Under the pieces are notes generated by a model. The model saw only the letters and a program-made list of their open reading frames with translations. It ran no database searches and was not told where the DNA came from. A program made the position numbers and the translations under genes. From positions 1 to 38,057 of IMG/VR virus record IMGVR_UViG_3300021091_000185: a stretch of 38,057 nt of DNA; one strand, written 5' to 3'. The first letter of the stretch is position 1. The number at the start of each line of letters is the position of its first letter. Shown here in pieces: positions 24,155 through 31,655 of the stretch. The stretch comes from a virus.

Positions 24155-25678
24155 ATGGCTCGTAAAAAGGGTTCGGATAATTTTAACTTTCAGAGTTTTA
24201 AAGCAAATAAAAGTGTAGAGCCGACAAAAAAGATTAAAGGTTCCGATAACGTCGGCGAGTTATTACGTCCACTACCTTTTAAACGGAGGTTTAGACCTGC
24301 TCTTAATACAAAAGACTTTAGTTTAGTCAGTGAATATGACTACGTATCCCTCTGGACTCGTTGGCGGCGTGGTTATGAGCTGAGCATGTATTCTCAGCAA
24401 GCTTATGAAGGGCTTGCTTATACCTTTAAATACTACATTCAAAATCCTGGCGTAGGTTTATACCTTCCCGGTATGTGTTTCATGTATCCGACTACGCGGG
24501 CGGATATGCGGATGTGGATGGTCGGTATTCGTCCGCGAGATTCTTTTAATTTTCTTGATTTTGGTTACGCTATTTCGTCTGTAACTCAGTACGACAGCAC
24601 AACGTATGCCGTCAGATTAAATTCAAGGTTTGGTGCTCCCGTATCTTTTTTCACAGGAGAGGTTTTATCTAATCGGTTTAATGCAGATGGTAGTGTAAAA
24701 CTTTTTGGGTACAACAACTATACGGTTACCGCAGTTGGCTTTAACAACGTTCCATTAGATCCGGGTTATGCCCCGATTTTTGACACTTTGTTTTTATCTG
24801 TTGCCCAGCAATATAGTTGGAGTGTTGTTGATGCTAATACGATGAGCGTACCCGCTACTGGCCCTCCCGCCGTGGGGGAGTATCTCACCACGGAAATGCG
24901 GGCTCAGTGTACGTGTCCAGATTTCTTGGGGCGCGAGAACTTTAACCTCTACGATATGTCTTTGCGGATGCGGTATCCCTATACTCGCCCGCAAAATCTT
25001 GATCCGGGTTTTTATGACACAGGTAAAACTGGGGATCGCGAAGTTAATACGATCGATTATCCAGGTTCTGCTCGGGCTTTTGGTTTTATTTATCTAAATG
25101 AGATTTATAACATCCCGAGTGTAAGTGAGCGCAGCTACTCAGATCCCAACCTTTATTATTACCAACCCAAATGGTGTAAGCATATTTATGCGGCTATGTG
25201 GGATCTTCAGAGACGTTACGGAGAGGAGAACGCGACCTCCCCGTGGCTGCCTCAACCAAATGACGAGCCTTTAAATGAATACTATCGAGAGAAACTTAAT
25301 ATTGATTTAAATAAACAGTTTACATTTTTAAAACGGGAAAAAGATCTGGTTTGGTGGCAACGATATAGCCCCACTCGGGATGATATGCCCGATCGAATGA
25401 TGAATTCGGATATGTACAATATGATGACAAAGACTCTAAATATCGGTGACTTGGAGTCTTTTGAGGCGCTAACTGCGCCTAAATTTGAAATGTTTAACGT
25501 TGATGAATTTGATCCTTTTGCGCCTATAGCTCTTACTAATCTAAATACTTACGACGGGGGGCTGTACGCCAATGGTGTCTTAGTTTCGGGAGCTGTTAAC
25601 ATCATTAACGGGACTACATATTTAAACGGAACTCAAGTCCCTCCTCTAGCTAACGCCCTTAATGGCGGTACGTATTAA
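24155..25678 (+). CDS. Virion-type protein with SWIM-like zinc signature
   Basis: This 507-residue, Tyr/Asn/Phe-rich protein is of virion type by place and composition. Residues 252-254 (CTC) and 341-343 (CKH) form the CxC...CxH signature of SWIM zinc-binding domains, with helix IYAAMWDLQRRYG after it. The C-terminal 50 residues carry fibre-like motifs (YANGVLVSGAVN, YLNGTQVPP). A SWIM motif normally mediates nucleic acid or protein contact. Here it could be a zinc-stabilised domain in a neck or tail protein. The ATG is 19 nt from the perfect SD in the preceding hairpin. The specific role is unknown. Confidence 0.6.
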   Translation: MARKKGSDNFNFQSFKANKSVEPTKKIKGSDNVGELLRPLPFKRRFRPALNTKDFSLVSEYDYVSLWTRWRRGYELSMYSQQAYEGLAYTFKYYIQNPGVGLYLPGMCFMYPTTRADMRMWMVGIRPRDSFNFLDFGYAISSVTQYDSTTYAVRLNSRFGAPVSFFTGEVLSNRFNADGSVKLFGYNNYTVTAVGFNNVPLDPGYAPIFDTLFLSVAQQYSWSVVDANTMSVPATGPPAVGEYLTTEMRAQCTCPDFLGRENFNLYDMSLRMRYPYTRPQNLDPGFYDTGKTGDREVNTIDYPGSARAFGFIYLNEIYNIPSVSERSYSDPNLYYYQPKWCKHIYAAMWDLQRRYGEENATSPWLPQPNDEPLNEYYREKLNIDLNKQFTFLKREKDLVWWQRYSPTRDDMPDRMMNSDMYNMMTKTLNIGDLESFEALTAPKFEMFNVDEFDPFAPIALTNLNTYDGGLYANGVLVSGAVNIINGTTYLNGTQVPPLANALNGGTY

Positions 25679-25680
25679 AG

Positions 25681-26355
25681 ATGACATCCACACCTTTTAT
25701 TATTTTGATGAAACGTTCGGGTCAGAACTCTGATCGACCGAGCGGAACAATCATTCAGGGCGGAGAGTTAGCTCTTAACTTTGGCGCTAATGATCCTGGA
25801 CTTTACTTTGAGGACTCAGCAGGGGCTGTAAGAAAGATCGGTCCGGGGGCGTACGGAACAACAGCACCTAACTCAAGCCCCGTGGGATTGGCAGGCAATT
25901 CAGTAGGAGAGCAGTGGGTAGATGCGACCGCAGCAATTAATTATTTAAAAGTTTGGACTGGCGCTGCTTGGGTTAAAATCAGTGCTGGGTTTGCTGATTC
26001 AGCTACAGTTGCTAATTCGGCAACTATTGCCGGTAGTGCTCAAACTTGCACTCTTGCTTCAGGTGCCGTACTTGCTTCAGGTGCTATCAGTGCTCTCACA
26101 TCCTCTGGGTGTATTCAAGCTTCTGGTGCTGTGTTAGCTTCTGGAGCAATTGGAGCTCGATTAGCCTCTGGGTGTATTCAAGCTTCTGGTGCTGTGTTAG
26201 CGTCAGGCGCTGTGCGTGGATCAAGCGTAGTGCTGAGCGGATTACCAGGACCTAGTACAGAACCGTCAGGCTCTTTGTATTATCAAATTCAATCTTCCGG
26301 TGTATTTGCCGCCGGTCTCTATGTCCGAGTCTTAGATACTTGGTTATTGACTTAA
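25681..26355 (+). CDS. Tail-fibre-like protein with repeats
   Basis: The 224-residue protein begins just 2 nt after the previous stop. Residues 25-95 resemble the N-terminal module of tail fibres (LALNFGANDPGLYFEDSAGA, then GEQWVDATAAINYLKVWTGA). Residues 110-190 are built from SGAVLASGAI-type repeats and the C-terminus is beta-rich. Such repeats form trimeric beta- or helical shafts in phage fibres. The gene shares SG-rich repeat style with the fibre genes at 34347-37302. Confidence 0.7.
   Translation: MTSTPFIILMKRSGQNSDRPSGTIIQGGELALNFGANDPGLYFEDSAGAVRKIGPGAYGTTAPNSSPVGLAGNSVGEQWVDATAAINYLKVWTGAAWVKISAGFADSATVANSATIAGSAQTCTLASGAVLASGAISALTSSGCIQASGAVLASGAIGARLASGCIQASGAVLASGAVRGSSVVLSGLPGPSTEPSGSLYYQIQSSGVFAAGLYVRVLDTWLLT
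26102..26201 (+). repeat. Two 37-nt direct repeats, 63 nt apart, in a fibre gene
   Basis: Copies at 26102-26138 and 26165-26201 are identical over 37 nt. The period of 63 nt is 21 codons, so it keeps the reading frame and corresponds to the SGCIQASGAVLASGA shaft repeat. Confidence 0.85.
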
Positions 26356-26882
26356 TCGCGAAGAGTAGATTTTAAGAACCACGCGGCTTTAAACATCGCT
26401 CCCACAACGTCAGCCATATAATTCTCGACATCGGGAGCTTTAACTTCACGGGCCATCTCTCCTACATCTTTTGCCATCATTCCCGCTGCTTCAAGATTCT
26501 TTAAATAAACCGTAAGCATTTCGCGGGCTTCATAAGATTTTACATGCTTAAAACCTTTGCAAGCGCCCTGAAGTCCTCGGGCGCACATAGGCATTAAGAA
26601 ATCCATTGAGCGCACATACTCAGCGATTTGATCGAACTGAGCGATGTGTGCGTCATACTGCTCTTTCAAGAACTCGTGGATAGGAAGGAATAAAGGTCCT
26701 TCAATATTCAGATGAATTAAATGTGACTGAGTGTAAAGCTGATTAATGTAAGACCCGAAGGTAATCAGTTGAGTAATTAACTCCTCAACCGATACCTTCG
26801 GGTTAACATCTTCCTGCTCTTCGATAATCAGCGTCGCCTGTGGCGCAACGGGGGACGTTACGAACGAGCCGGAGTAAGTCAT
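26352..26882 (-). CDS. Dps/ferritin-like protein
   Basis: This 176-residue protein has the Dps (DNA starvation protection) pattern: YTQSHLIHLNIEGPLFLPIH (50-69), EFLKEQYDAHIAQFDQIAEY (70-89) and a C-terminal helix bundle. Compared with E. coli Dps, H57, H69, D84 and E88 occupy ferroxidase ligand positions 51, 63, 78 and 82. The residue at the Asp67 position is K73, so iron oxidation may be altered. Dps proteins form 12-mers that store iron, detoxify peroxide and can bind DNA. The ATG follows the HTH gene stop by 1 nt, so the two form one minus-strand operon. Its 3' end overlaps the convergent fibre gene by 4 nt. Confidence 0.8.
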   Translation of the reverse strand: MTYSGSFVTSPVAPQATLIIEEQEDVNPKVSVEELITQLITFGSYINQLYTQSHLIHLNIEGPLFLPIHEFLKEQYDAHIAQFDQIAEYVRSMDFLMPMCARGLQGACKGFKHVKSYEAREMLTVYLKNLEAAGMMAKDVGEMAREVKAPDVENYMADVVGAMFKAAWFLKSTLRD

Positions 26883-26883
26883 G

Positions 26884-27153
26884 TTAGAGAGTGCAAGCTG
26901 CAGTAGCCAGCGTGGGTTCTTCTTCAGTTACTTTAGCGTTGGAAGAGCTTTGAAGATAATGTTCGAGAGCAATTTTGTTGACACGATAGAGCGACTTGGC
27001 TCCATTGGGCTGCAGGTTCACGTAGACAGTTTTAGGCCAGCCGCCGGGTTGGTTTGCTTCCGAAAGAGCAATGCGCTTGCGCACAAAACCGGAGCTGCAG
27101 TTCAAAAGTTCTGCAGTTTCGGCGATGGTAAGAAGAGTTTTACCGTCCGACAT
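26884..27153 (-). CDS. Excisionase/MerR-type helix-turn-helix protein
   Basis: This 89-residue protein has an N-terminal winged-helix HTH of the HTH_17/excisionase type: LLTIAETAELLNCSSGFVRK (7-26) followed by a wing that includes LYRVNKIALEHYLQ (55-68). The tail is acidic and Ala/Thr-rich. It is the first gene of a two-gene operon with the Dps-like gene, separated by 1 nt, and may autoregulate the operon. No operator is identified. The 130-nt gap upstream separates it from the divergent gene at 27283. Confidence 0.7.
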   Translation of the reverse strand: MSDGKTLLTIAETAELLNCSSGFVRKRIALSEANQPGGWPKTVYVNLQPNGAKSLYRVNKIALEHYLQSSSNAKVTEEEPTLATAACTL

Positions 27154-27282
27154 TGTGTAAGTCGAGAAAAAGTAACGGGTGTATGTTAGCTCTGTTTCTT
27201 CTATGAGCTATGATTCTGGTGAGTCTTACGGAGTTCTTAAGATTTGCTTGGGTTATTATGTAGAAAGACTGTTTTAAGTGTT

Positions 27283-27576
27283 ATGACTATCCGTATTGCA
27301 GGTGAAATATTTAAAGGTTTTAATCAGCCAAAACGAGATGTTCAAAGTGGAAAGGAGTTTTCCGTGGCAGCTAAAGAGGGCGAGACAGTGCGTTTAGTTC
27401 GCTTTGGTGATCCGAATATGGAGAATCGTAGTGATGACCCAGAGCGCCGTAAAGCATTCCGTTCGCGCCACAGCTGTGATGAGAAAAAGAGTAAACTCAC
27501 TCCGGGGTACTGGTCTTGTCGCGCATGGAGCGCTATCCCGGTCTTAATTGGACTTTCTTCCGCTTTATTAATGTAA
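27283..27576 (+). CDS. DUF6321-like conserved small phage protein
   Basis: I start at ATG 27283, where the conserved part begins; the frame opens further at 27244 but that part is unlike the family. The 97-residue protein contains FKGFNQPKRDVQSGKEF (10-26), VAAKEGETVRLVRFGDPNME (28-47), the Arg-rich DPERRKAFRSRHSC (51-64) and LTPGYWSCRAWS (72-83). This pattern resembles the DUF6321 family and related small phage proteins; the function is not known to me. The C-terminus is hydrophobic (IPVLIGLSSALLM). Confidence 0.65.
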   Translation: MTIRIAGEIFKGFNQPKRDVQSGKEFSVAAKEGETVRLVRFGDPNMENRSDDPERRKAFRSRHSCDEKKSKLTPGYWSCRAWSAIPVLIGLSSALLM

Positions 27577-27696
27577 TTTAATACTGTCAGTCTATTTGGG
27601 TGTTTACTGTGCGTTTTAGAGTTTAATTTGTTAAGAAGTGTAGCTAGGATGAGTTTTTGCGAGTAAAGCTAGACTTTAAATAGACGCTTTAAAGCG

Positions 27697-27951
27697 ATGG
27701 CTTCTCATAGGTCTAATGAGTCTCAAAACATAAATTGCGGATTGACGTTGGAAGATGAATTTGTCTTGACTCGAATTCGAACAAAAGCTCACTGTCTTAA
27801 AGGTAAGGCTAGAGATCAGTTTTTTTGGGCCACGGTGTTTAAGTTAGTTTGTCGGGAGCGAGCTTATAAAACGGTCATGGATGAAGTAGGTATTGCTATG
27901 GACACTAACATGAGTTTATTTGATGACGAGGATCTTAACCCCGTCGAGTAA
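27697..27951 (+). CDS. Small helical protein with NblA-like features
   Basis: The 84-residue protein has LTLEDEFVL at 16-24 followed without gaps by a helix and then VCRERAYKTVM (51-61). Phycobilisome degradation protein NblA has the same order and spacing: LxLExEFxL, a helix, then a (R/K)(D/E)xxY(R/K)xxL segment. NblA acts as an adaptor for phycobilisome proteolysis, and freshwater cyanophages are known to carry nblA. The middle section here (KAHCLKGKARDQFFWATVF) does not resemble NblA well, so the match is tentative. The N-terminal extension of about 15 residues and the acidic tail are extra. Otherwise it is a hypothetical protein. Confidence 0.5.
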   Translation: MASHRSNESQNINCGLTLEDEFVLTRIRTKAHCLKGKARDQFFWATVFKLVCRERAYKTVMDEVGIAMDTNMSLFDDEDLNPVE

Positions 27952-28004
27952 GACAAAGATTAAAAGCTAAAATAAAAAGGGCAGGTTTTTTTCGAGCACA
28001 GGTA

Positions 28005-29339
28005 ATGTCTGTTGATTATCGTCAAATTGCTCGGCAAAAAGCCTATAAATACGGTTTGCTTCCTGATGTTTTTGAACGTCAGATTCAAGCAGAATCTGGG
28101 TTTAATCCTTCCGCTGTTTCTGAAGCCGGTGCTTTAGGTATTGCTCAAATCATGCCGGAGACCGCCCGTGGTTGGGGGGTTAATCCGCGTGATCCTGTTG
28201 CAGCGTTAGATGCGGCAGCTAAAAATATGGCTGCTTATATTAAAACTTATGGAGGATTTTCTACTCAAGATCCTGTTAAAGTTCGACAAGCTTATGAGAA
28301 AGGACTACAAGCGTATAATGCTGGTCCTGGCTCCGTAGGAAAATATTTACCGCAAGAGACTAAAAACTACATTCAGAAAATTATTGGTCCCGATAAATTT
28401 AGTTTTACTGAGGCTTTAAAAGGACGTTCATTTGGTCCTCAGTCGGCTGTTTCGCAAACAGAAAGGGCTGTTTCTCCTATCGTTCTGCCTAAGTTTAATT
28501 TTCAAGAAGCGATGAAAAACATCGTACAAGATTATGTAGCTAAACAAATAACTCCTTCTCAGGCTGGCGGAAATCCTGAAGAATATTTGATGTTGGCAAA
28601 TAAATTAGAGGAGGAAGGTTCAGAAGAATCGAACGAATTAGCTAATGTGTATCGACAAAAAGCGTTAGAGGTCGCGGGGGCCTCTACCGTAACCATGGCG
28701 GCGGATCCTTTGGATTTAGTTAAACAAATTATAAGTGCTAAAAGTCAAGAAGTAAACTATAACCAAGAAGTAAATCGATTAGAAGATATGTTAAATAAAG
28801 CCGTGGGCGCACAGCCGCGTTCTGCTCAAGGTGCTTCTACAAGGGGTCCTTTAACCCCCGGTCGCGGTATTTCAATCCCCGGTGTAACAATCACATCTGC
28901 TATAGACACTTCCGGTGAACCCGGTTTTGACTTTACTATTGGCGGAGGCAAGCGAGGGACGCCCTTCCCCGTTCCGTTTAAAGCACAAGTTTTAAAAGTT
29001 GTCGGAGATCAAAATTGGGAAACTCGACTTGAAACAAGCAAGGGAGGCCCCCGTGGTTACGGTAATTATGTGGATGTACGAGCTACTGACCCCAATACTG
29101 GTCGACCTTTTGATGTTCGCTTCGCTCACTTTGACAAAGTTAACCCCAACATTAAAGCTGGAGATGTTATAAACCCCGGTACTTTAATTGGTACTCAAGG
29201 CAGAACTGGATCCACCACAGGGGCTCATGTTTCTGCAGATTTTTATGATCCAGATAAAACTACAACAAGCCAAGAAATTCTGCAGATTCGTAATCGGATA
29301 CGCGATAGACTAGCTAAAGGGTTACCGGCACTTTATTAA
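28005..29339 (+). CDS. Virion transglycosylase with C-terminal M23-like domain
   Basis: This 444-residue protein opens with a lytic transglycosylase (SLT) domain at about 4-130: QAESGFNPSAVSEAGALGIA (28-47) with catalytic E30, AQIMPETA (47-54) and YNAGPGSV (104-111). Residues 135-285 are a helical linker. Residues 290-425 resemble M23 peptidase (LytM) folds, with GYGNYVDVRA, VRFAHFDKVN, IKAGDVINPGTLIGTQGRTG and TGAHVSADFYD. The expected HxxxD and HxH zinc ligands are partly missing (EPGFD at 305-309, HVS at 408-410). It is likely a virion-associated wall-degrading protein that opens peptidoglycan during entry; a lysin role is less likely. Confidence 0.85.
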   Translation: MSVDYRQIARQKAYKYGLLPDVFERQIQAESGFNPSAVSEAGALGIAQIMPETARGWGVNPRDPVAALDAAAKNMAAYIKTYGGFSTQDPVKVRQAYEKGLQAYNAGPGSVGKYLPQETKNYIQKIIGPDKFSFTEALKGRSFGPQSAVSQTERAVSPIVLPKFNFQEAMKNIVQDYVAKQITPSQAGGNPEEYLMLANKLEEEGSEESNELANVYRQKALEVAGASTVTMAADPLDLVKQIISAKSQEVNYNQEVNRLEDMLNKAVGAQPRSAQGASTRGPLTPGRGISIPGVTITSAIDTSGEPGFDFTIGGGKRGTPFPVPFKAQVLKVVGDQNWETRLETSKGGPRGYGNYVDVRATDPNTGRPFDVRFAHFDKVNPNIKAGDVINPGTLIGTQGRTGSTTGAHVSADFYDPDKTTTSQEILQIRNRIRDRLAKGLPALY

Positions 29340-29341
29340 AA

Positions 29342-29929
29342 ATGTCTAGACCAGCTACGCCTCCTTCTGCTGACTATGCGGGTTACGCTGAGCAGGCTAA
29401 AAAAACCGTCGACAAAGCCTTAGAAAGCCAGAAAACTTTGGCAAAGGATATGCGGGGCCGTGGCGAAGAGATGCGTCTTTTAGGTGAAAGGTCTCAAAAA
29501 GAACTAAGTAAACTATATGGGCTTACTGGCGAGCAAGCTATTGATCTATATGAAAGGCGGTTTGATCAATCTATTCCTCAGGTCGCTAGAACATACGCCG
29601 CCGCATTAAAAAACTTTGATCCAGCGTTGCTTTCATCTCCTTCAGCTGGCCGCTTCTCTGATTTTATTCGTGGAGCGGCAGATGAATATCGTCAAGCTCT
29701 CCGAGGTGAGGGAGAATTAGGAAGCCAACGACTTTATAAAGCGATCGAAGCCCCGAAGACATCTTTCGGTTCCGTGGCTACCGATCCAGCATTTAATGTT
29801 TTGCAAGATCGCACATTTATGGAGACTGCACAAATGCCCCCTACTATTCGTAGCGATGTTGAATCTATGAAATCTTTATATCAGTATGCCCCCGCAGCTA
29901 AATTTAGGGAATTTACTTATAACATTTAA
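29342..29929 (+). CDS. Hypothetical helical virion-type protein
   Basis: A 195-residue protein starting 2 nt after the transglycosylase gene. It is Ala/Lys/Glu/Arg-rich and helical: EQAKKTVDKALESQKTLAKD, then RGEEMRLLGERSQKELSKLY, with a C-terminal Pro/Tyr-rich section. Coupling to the transglycosylase suggests another internal protein. No family is recognised. Confidence 0.55.
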   Translation: MSRPATPPSADYAGYAEQAKKTVDKALESQKTLAKDMRGRGEEMRLLGERSQKELSKLYGLTGEQAIDLYERRFDQSIPQVARTYAAALKNFDPALLSSPSAGRFSDFIRGAADEYRQALRGEGELGSQRLYKAIEAPKTSFGSVATDPAFNVLQDRTFMETAQMPPTIRSDVESMKSLYQYAPAAKFREFTYNI

Positions 29930-29961
29930 TAAGTTAAAAACGTTATAAATAAAGTGAATAA

Positions 29962-30255
29962 ATGTTCAATATAAATAAACCTAGTAAACATGAGAGGAGC
30001 ATCGCTTTTCATGCGGAGGCTCCTTTTGCTAAGCATGACTATCGATTTCGCAGTCGAGATATCATTCGGCTAGCCGGACAGGTGTGGGGTGAAAGTCAGT
30101 CTGAGCGGGCTGATCGTTTACGTCGTGAGCGGATGTTTAAGAAAGCAAAACAAATACCCGTTGGTCTGGGTTTTGCCAACAGAGATAGTTTTGGGCCAGA
30201 CGATACTTATAACTCTGTAAGTTTTCTTAGTAGTATACCCTTCCAAGGGGACTAA
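29962..30255 (+). CDS. Small basic hypothetical protein
   Basis: A 97-residue protein rich in Arg and Lys with HDYRFRSRDIIRLAGQVWGE and RADRLRRERMFKKAKQIPVG. It may bind nucleic acid, but no domain is recognised. AT-rich DNA with TATAAATA lies just before its start, similar to late promoter boxes of T4-like phages, though the match is short. Its 3' end overlaps the convergent Dam-like gene by 29 nt. Confidence 0.5.
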   Translation: MFNINKPSKHERSIAFHAEAPFAKHDYRFRSRDIIRLAGQVWGESQSERADRLRRERMFKKAKQIPVGLGFANRDSFGPDDTYNSVSFLSSIPFQGD

Positions 30256-30805
30256 ATAAAGTATAAAAGTCTAATATTCTGTCTTCTGTATTAATTGAAG
30301 AAGGTAAATAAAGTAAAAAGCCTAGACAACGTGTATTCTTAATTTTAGGTAACCCCGGAGCATCAATATATAATTCTGGAGGTTCTTTTAAGATACAAAT
30401 AGGGAAGTCAAAGTTTAACTTTTGTGTTACTAAAAGAGCGACTTGAGTTGATGTCAAGAAAATAATAGCTTCTTCAAATTCTCCTCTTGTGTATTTTTTT
30501 ACAGCTTCTTCTAACCAAACTCTTTGCGCCGATTTTTGAAATCTGCGGCGTCTGTTAAAAATTAAAACTTCACGAGGTTGTTCAGAACTAGATAAAACAT
30601 CCCGTGGCGGATAAAGATATACGCTTTGAGCTTTCCACTGTTGAATTAGTCCGTTATCTTCATGTTTAAAAAACCGTCTAGCGTTAACGATTGTGTTTGC
30701 ATGATCACTAGAAGCAGGATCTAAGTCTATCTTCCCTCCAAAAAAGGAGGTTACAGTGCCGATTACATCGGGTGGTGAGACGAAATCAATCTCCGCTAAA
30801 GGCAT
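30227..30805 (-). CDS. Phage Dam-like (N6-adenine methyltransferase family) protein with altered catalytic motif
   Basis: This 192-residue protein resembles phage DNA N-6-adenine-methyltransferase (Dam/PF05869-like) proteins: FVSPPDVIGTVTSFFGG (8-24), LDPASSDHAN (28-37), NGLIQQWKAQSVYLYPPRD (51-69) and a C-terminal half with IFLTSTQ and CLGFLLYLPS. In active enzymes the fourth segment reads (N/D)PP(Y/F); here it reads YPPR (65-68), so methyl transfer may be lost. The 3' end overlaps a convergent gene and the 5' end overlaps the next upstream minus-strand gene by 20 nt. It may be a non-catalytic DNA-binding or decoy protein. Confidence 0.65.
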   Translation of the reverse strand: MPLAEIDFVSPPDVIGTVTSFFGGKIDLDPASSDHANTIVNARRFFKHEDNGLIQQWKAQSVYLYPPRDVLSSSEQPREVLIFNRRRRFQKSAQRVWLEEAVKKYTRGEFEEAIIFLTSTQVALLVTQKLNFDFPICILKEPPELYIDAPGLPKIKNTRCLGFLLYLPSSINTEDRILDFYTLFSPLGRVYY

Positions 30806-31208
30806 TTGAGAACTCGTTAATGCGTTCTTGAGTTTTTTCTGGATCTATAACATGTATGCTCATTGTTGAGCTATCGATCATAACAACTACAGGTTTGTTA
30901 TTTTCTTCCTCTCTGTTAATAACGTTGATTAGTTTAAGTAAAAAGTCTTTTAAGTCTTCGTTTAACACTTCTTCTGCCAAACTTATATCATTTTGAATAT
31001 CATTAATTGTCATATATTGACTCTTTTCAGGTGCTTTAGGGTTAAAAAATAAGGCACCTTTACCGTCAGCTTTACGAAACTCAGCATACAAAGTTACTAC
31101 ATCGCTAACGATCATCTTTACAGTATTTAGCGCAATCCTGTTTTGGACTTCGCTTTTACTAAAAAGCTGTTTAGCCAGTTGATTTAACCCTTGGTTGTGA
31201 GACATCAT
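30786..31208 (-). CDS. Hypothetical protein of the minus-strand island
   Basis: A 140-residue protein read from the ATG at 31208, which overlaps the previous stop in TGATG; a longer frame from 31232 is less likely because of that coupling. Predicted helical, with ISLAEEVLNEDLKDFLLKLI (about 75-94) and a C-terminal beta-alpha segment PVVVMIDSSTMSIHVIDPEK. No domain is recognised. It ends within the Dam-like gene start, so all three genes from 31516 to 30227 form one operon. Confidence 0.55.
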   Translation of the reverse strand: MMSHNQGLNQLAKQLFSKSEVQNRIALNTVKMIVSDVVTLYAEFRKADGKGALFFNPKAPEKSQYMTINDIQNDISLAEEVLNEDLKDFLLKLINVINREEENNKPVVVMIDSSTMSIHVIDPEKTQERINEFSNAFSGD

Positions 31209-31516
31209 CAGTACCCTGTAAAAGAAGTCCAAGCATCCTGGAGCACTCTAACCGCATCAAACAAAAAATTCGCGGGATTGGTGTCCGTCGGATCCAATCT
31301 GCAGTAATGTCTACCCTCTACTAAACCAGACTTACCTTGAGACGTAAGTCCTTGGTAGACTAACTTATCTACAGTGACTAAAGGAACTCCGAGACGACTA
31401 GCTATAGCTTTTTTGTTAACAAACGCCGTGGTTAAATTATTCGCCTGAGAATTCGCAAGCATTTGTAAACTTGTATCAATACTTCGTAAAACATCTAAAA
31501 CTTCTTTGTTGTTCAT
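31208..31516 (-). CDS. Helix-turn-helix protein (excisionase/MerR-like)
   Basis: This 102-residue protein contains an N-terminal helix (EVLDVLRSIDTSLQMLANSQ) and a winged HTH-like segment VNKKAIASRLGVPLVTVDKL (33-52) with a following wing (GRHYCRL). It is likely to be a small DNA-binding regulator. The 139-nt gap upstream holds a palindrome and an interrupted inverted repeat that could be its binding sites. It is the first gene of the three-gene minus-strand operon ending at 30227. Confidence 0.6.
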   Translation of the reverse strand: MNNKEVLDVLRSIDTSLQMLANSQANNLTTAFVNKKAIASRLGVPLVTVDKLVYQGLTSQGKSGLVEGRHYCRLDPTDTNPANFLFDAVRVLQDAWTSFTGY

Positions 31517-31539
31517 AGCAAATAATGAGGGGGCCGCCT

Positions 31540-31561
31540 AAGCACTTGGCACCAAGCACTT
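31540..31561. repeat. AAGCACTT direct repeats flanking a near-palindrome
   Basis: AAGCACTT occurs at 31540-31547 and 31554-31561. Between and over them lies CTTGGCACCAAG (31545-31556), a near-perfect dyad. It lies upstream of the HTH gene and could be an operator. Confidence 0.45.
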
Positions 31562-31615
31562 CGGATCGTTTACAAAGTGCCGGAAACGGTAAAAACGACA
31601 CTTACCCCCACGGTA

Positions 31616-31645
31616 CTGACTCAAGACCGTTCTTACAAGAGTCAG
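31616..31645. repeat. Nested inverted repeat in the island intergenic region
   Basis: CTGACTC (31616-31622) pairs with GAGTCAG (31639-31645). Inside it AAGA (31623-31626) and TCTT (31631-31634) form a second stem around CCGT. There is no T-run on either strand, so an operator or RNA structure is more likely than a terminator. Confidence 0.5.
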
Positions 31646-31655
31646 CTCGTACAGT

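Noticed and set aside
29942-29962. TATAAATA-type T4 late promoter boxes (also near 18105, 20735)
   Set aside because: Short AT-rich words that are expected by chance here; no consistent placement before the late genes.
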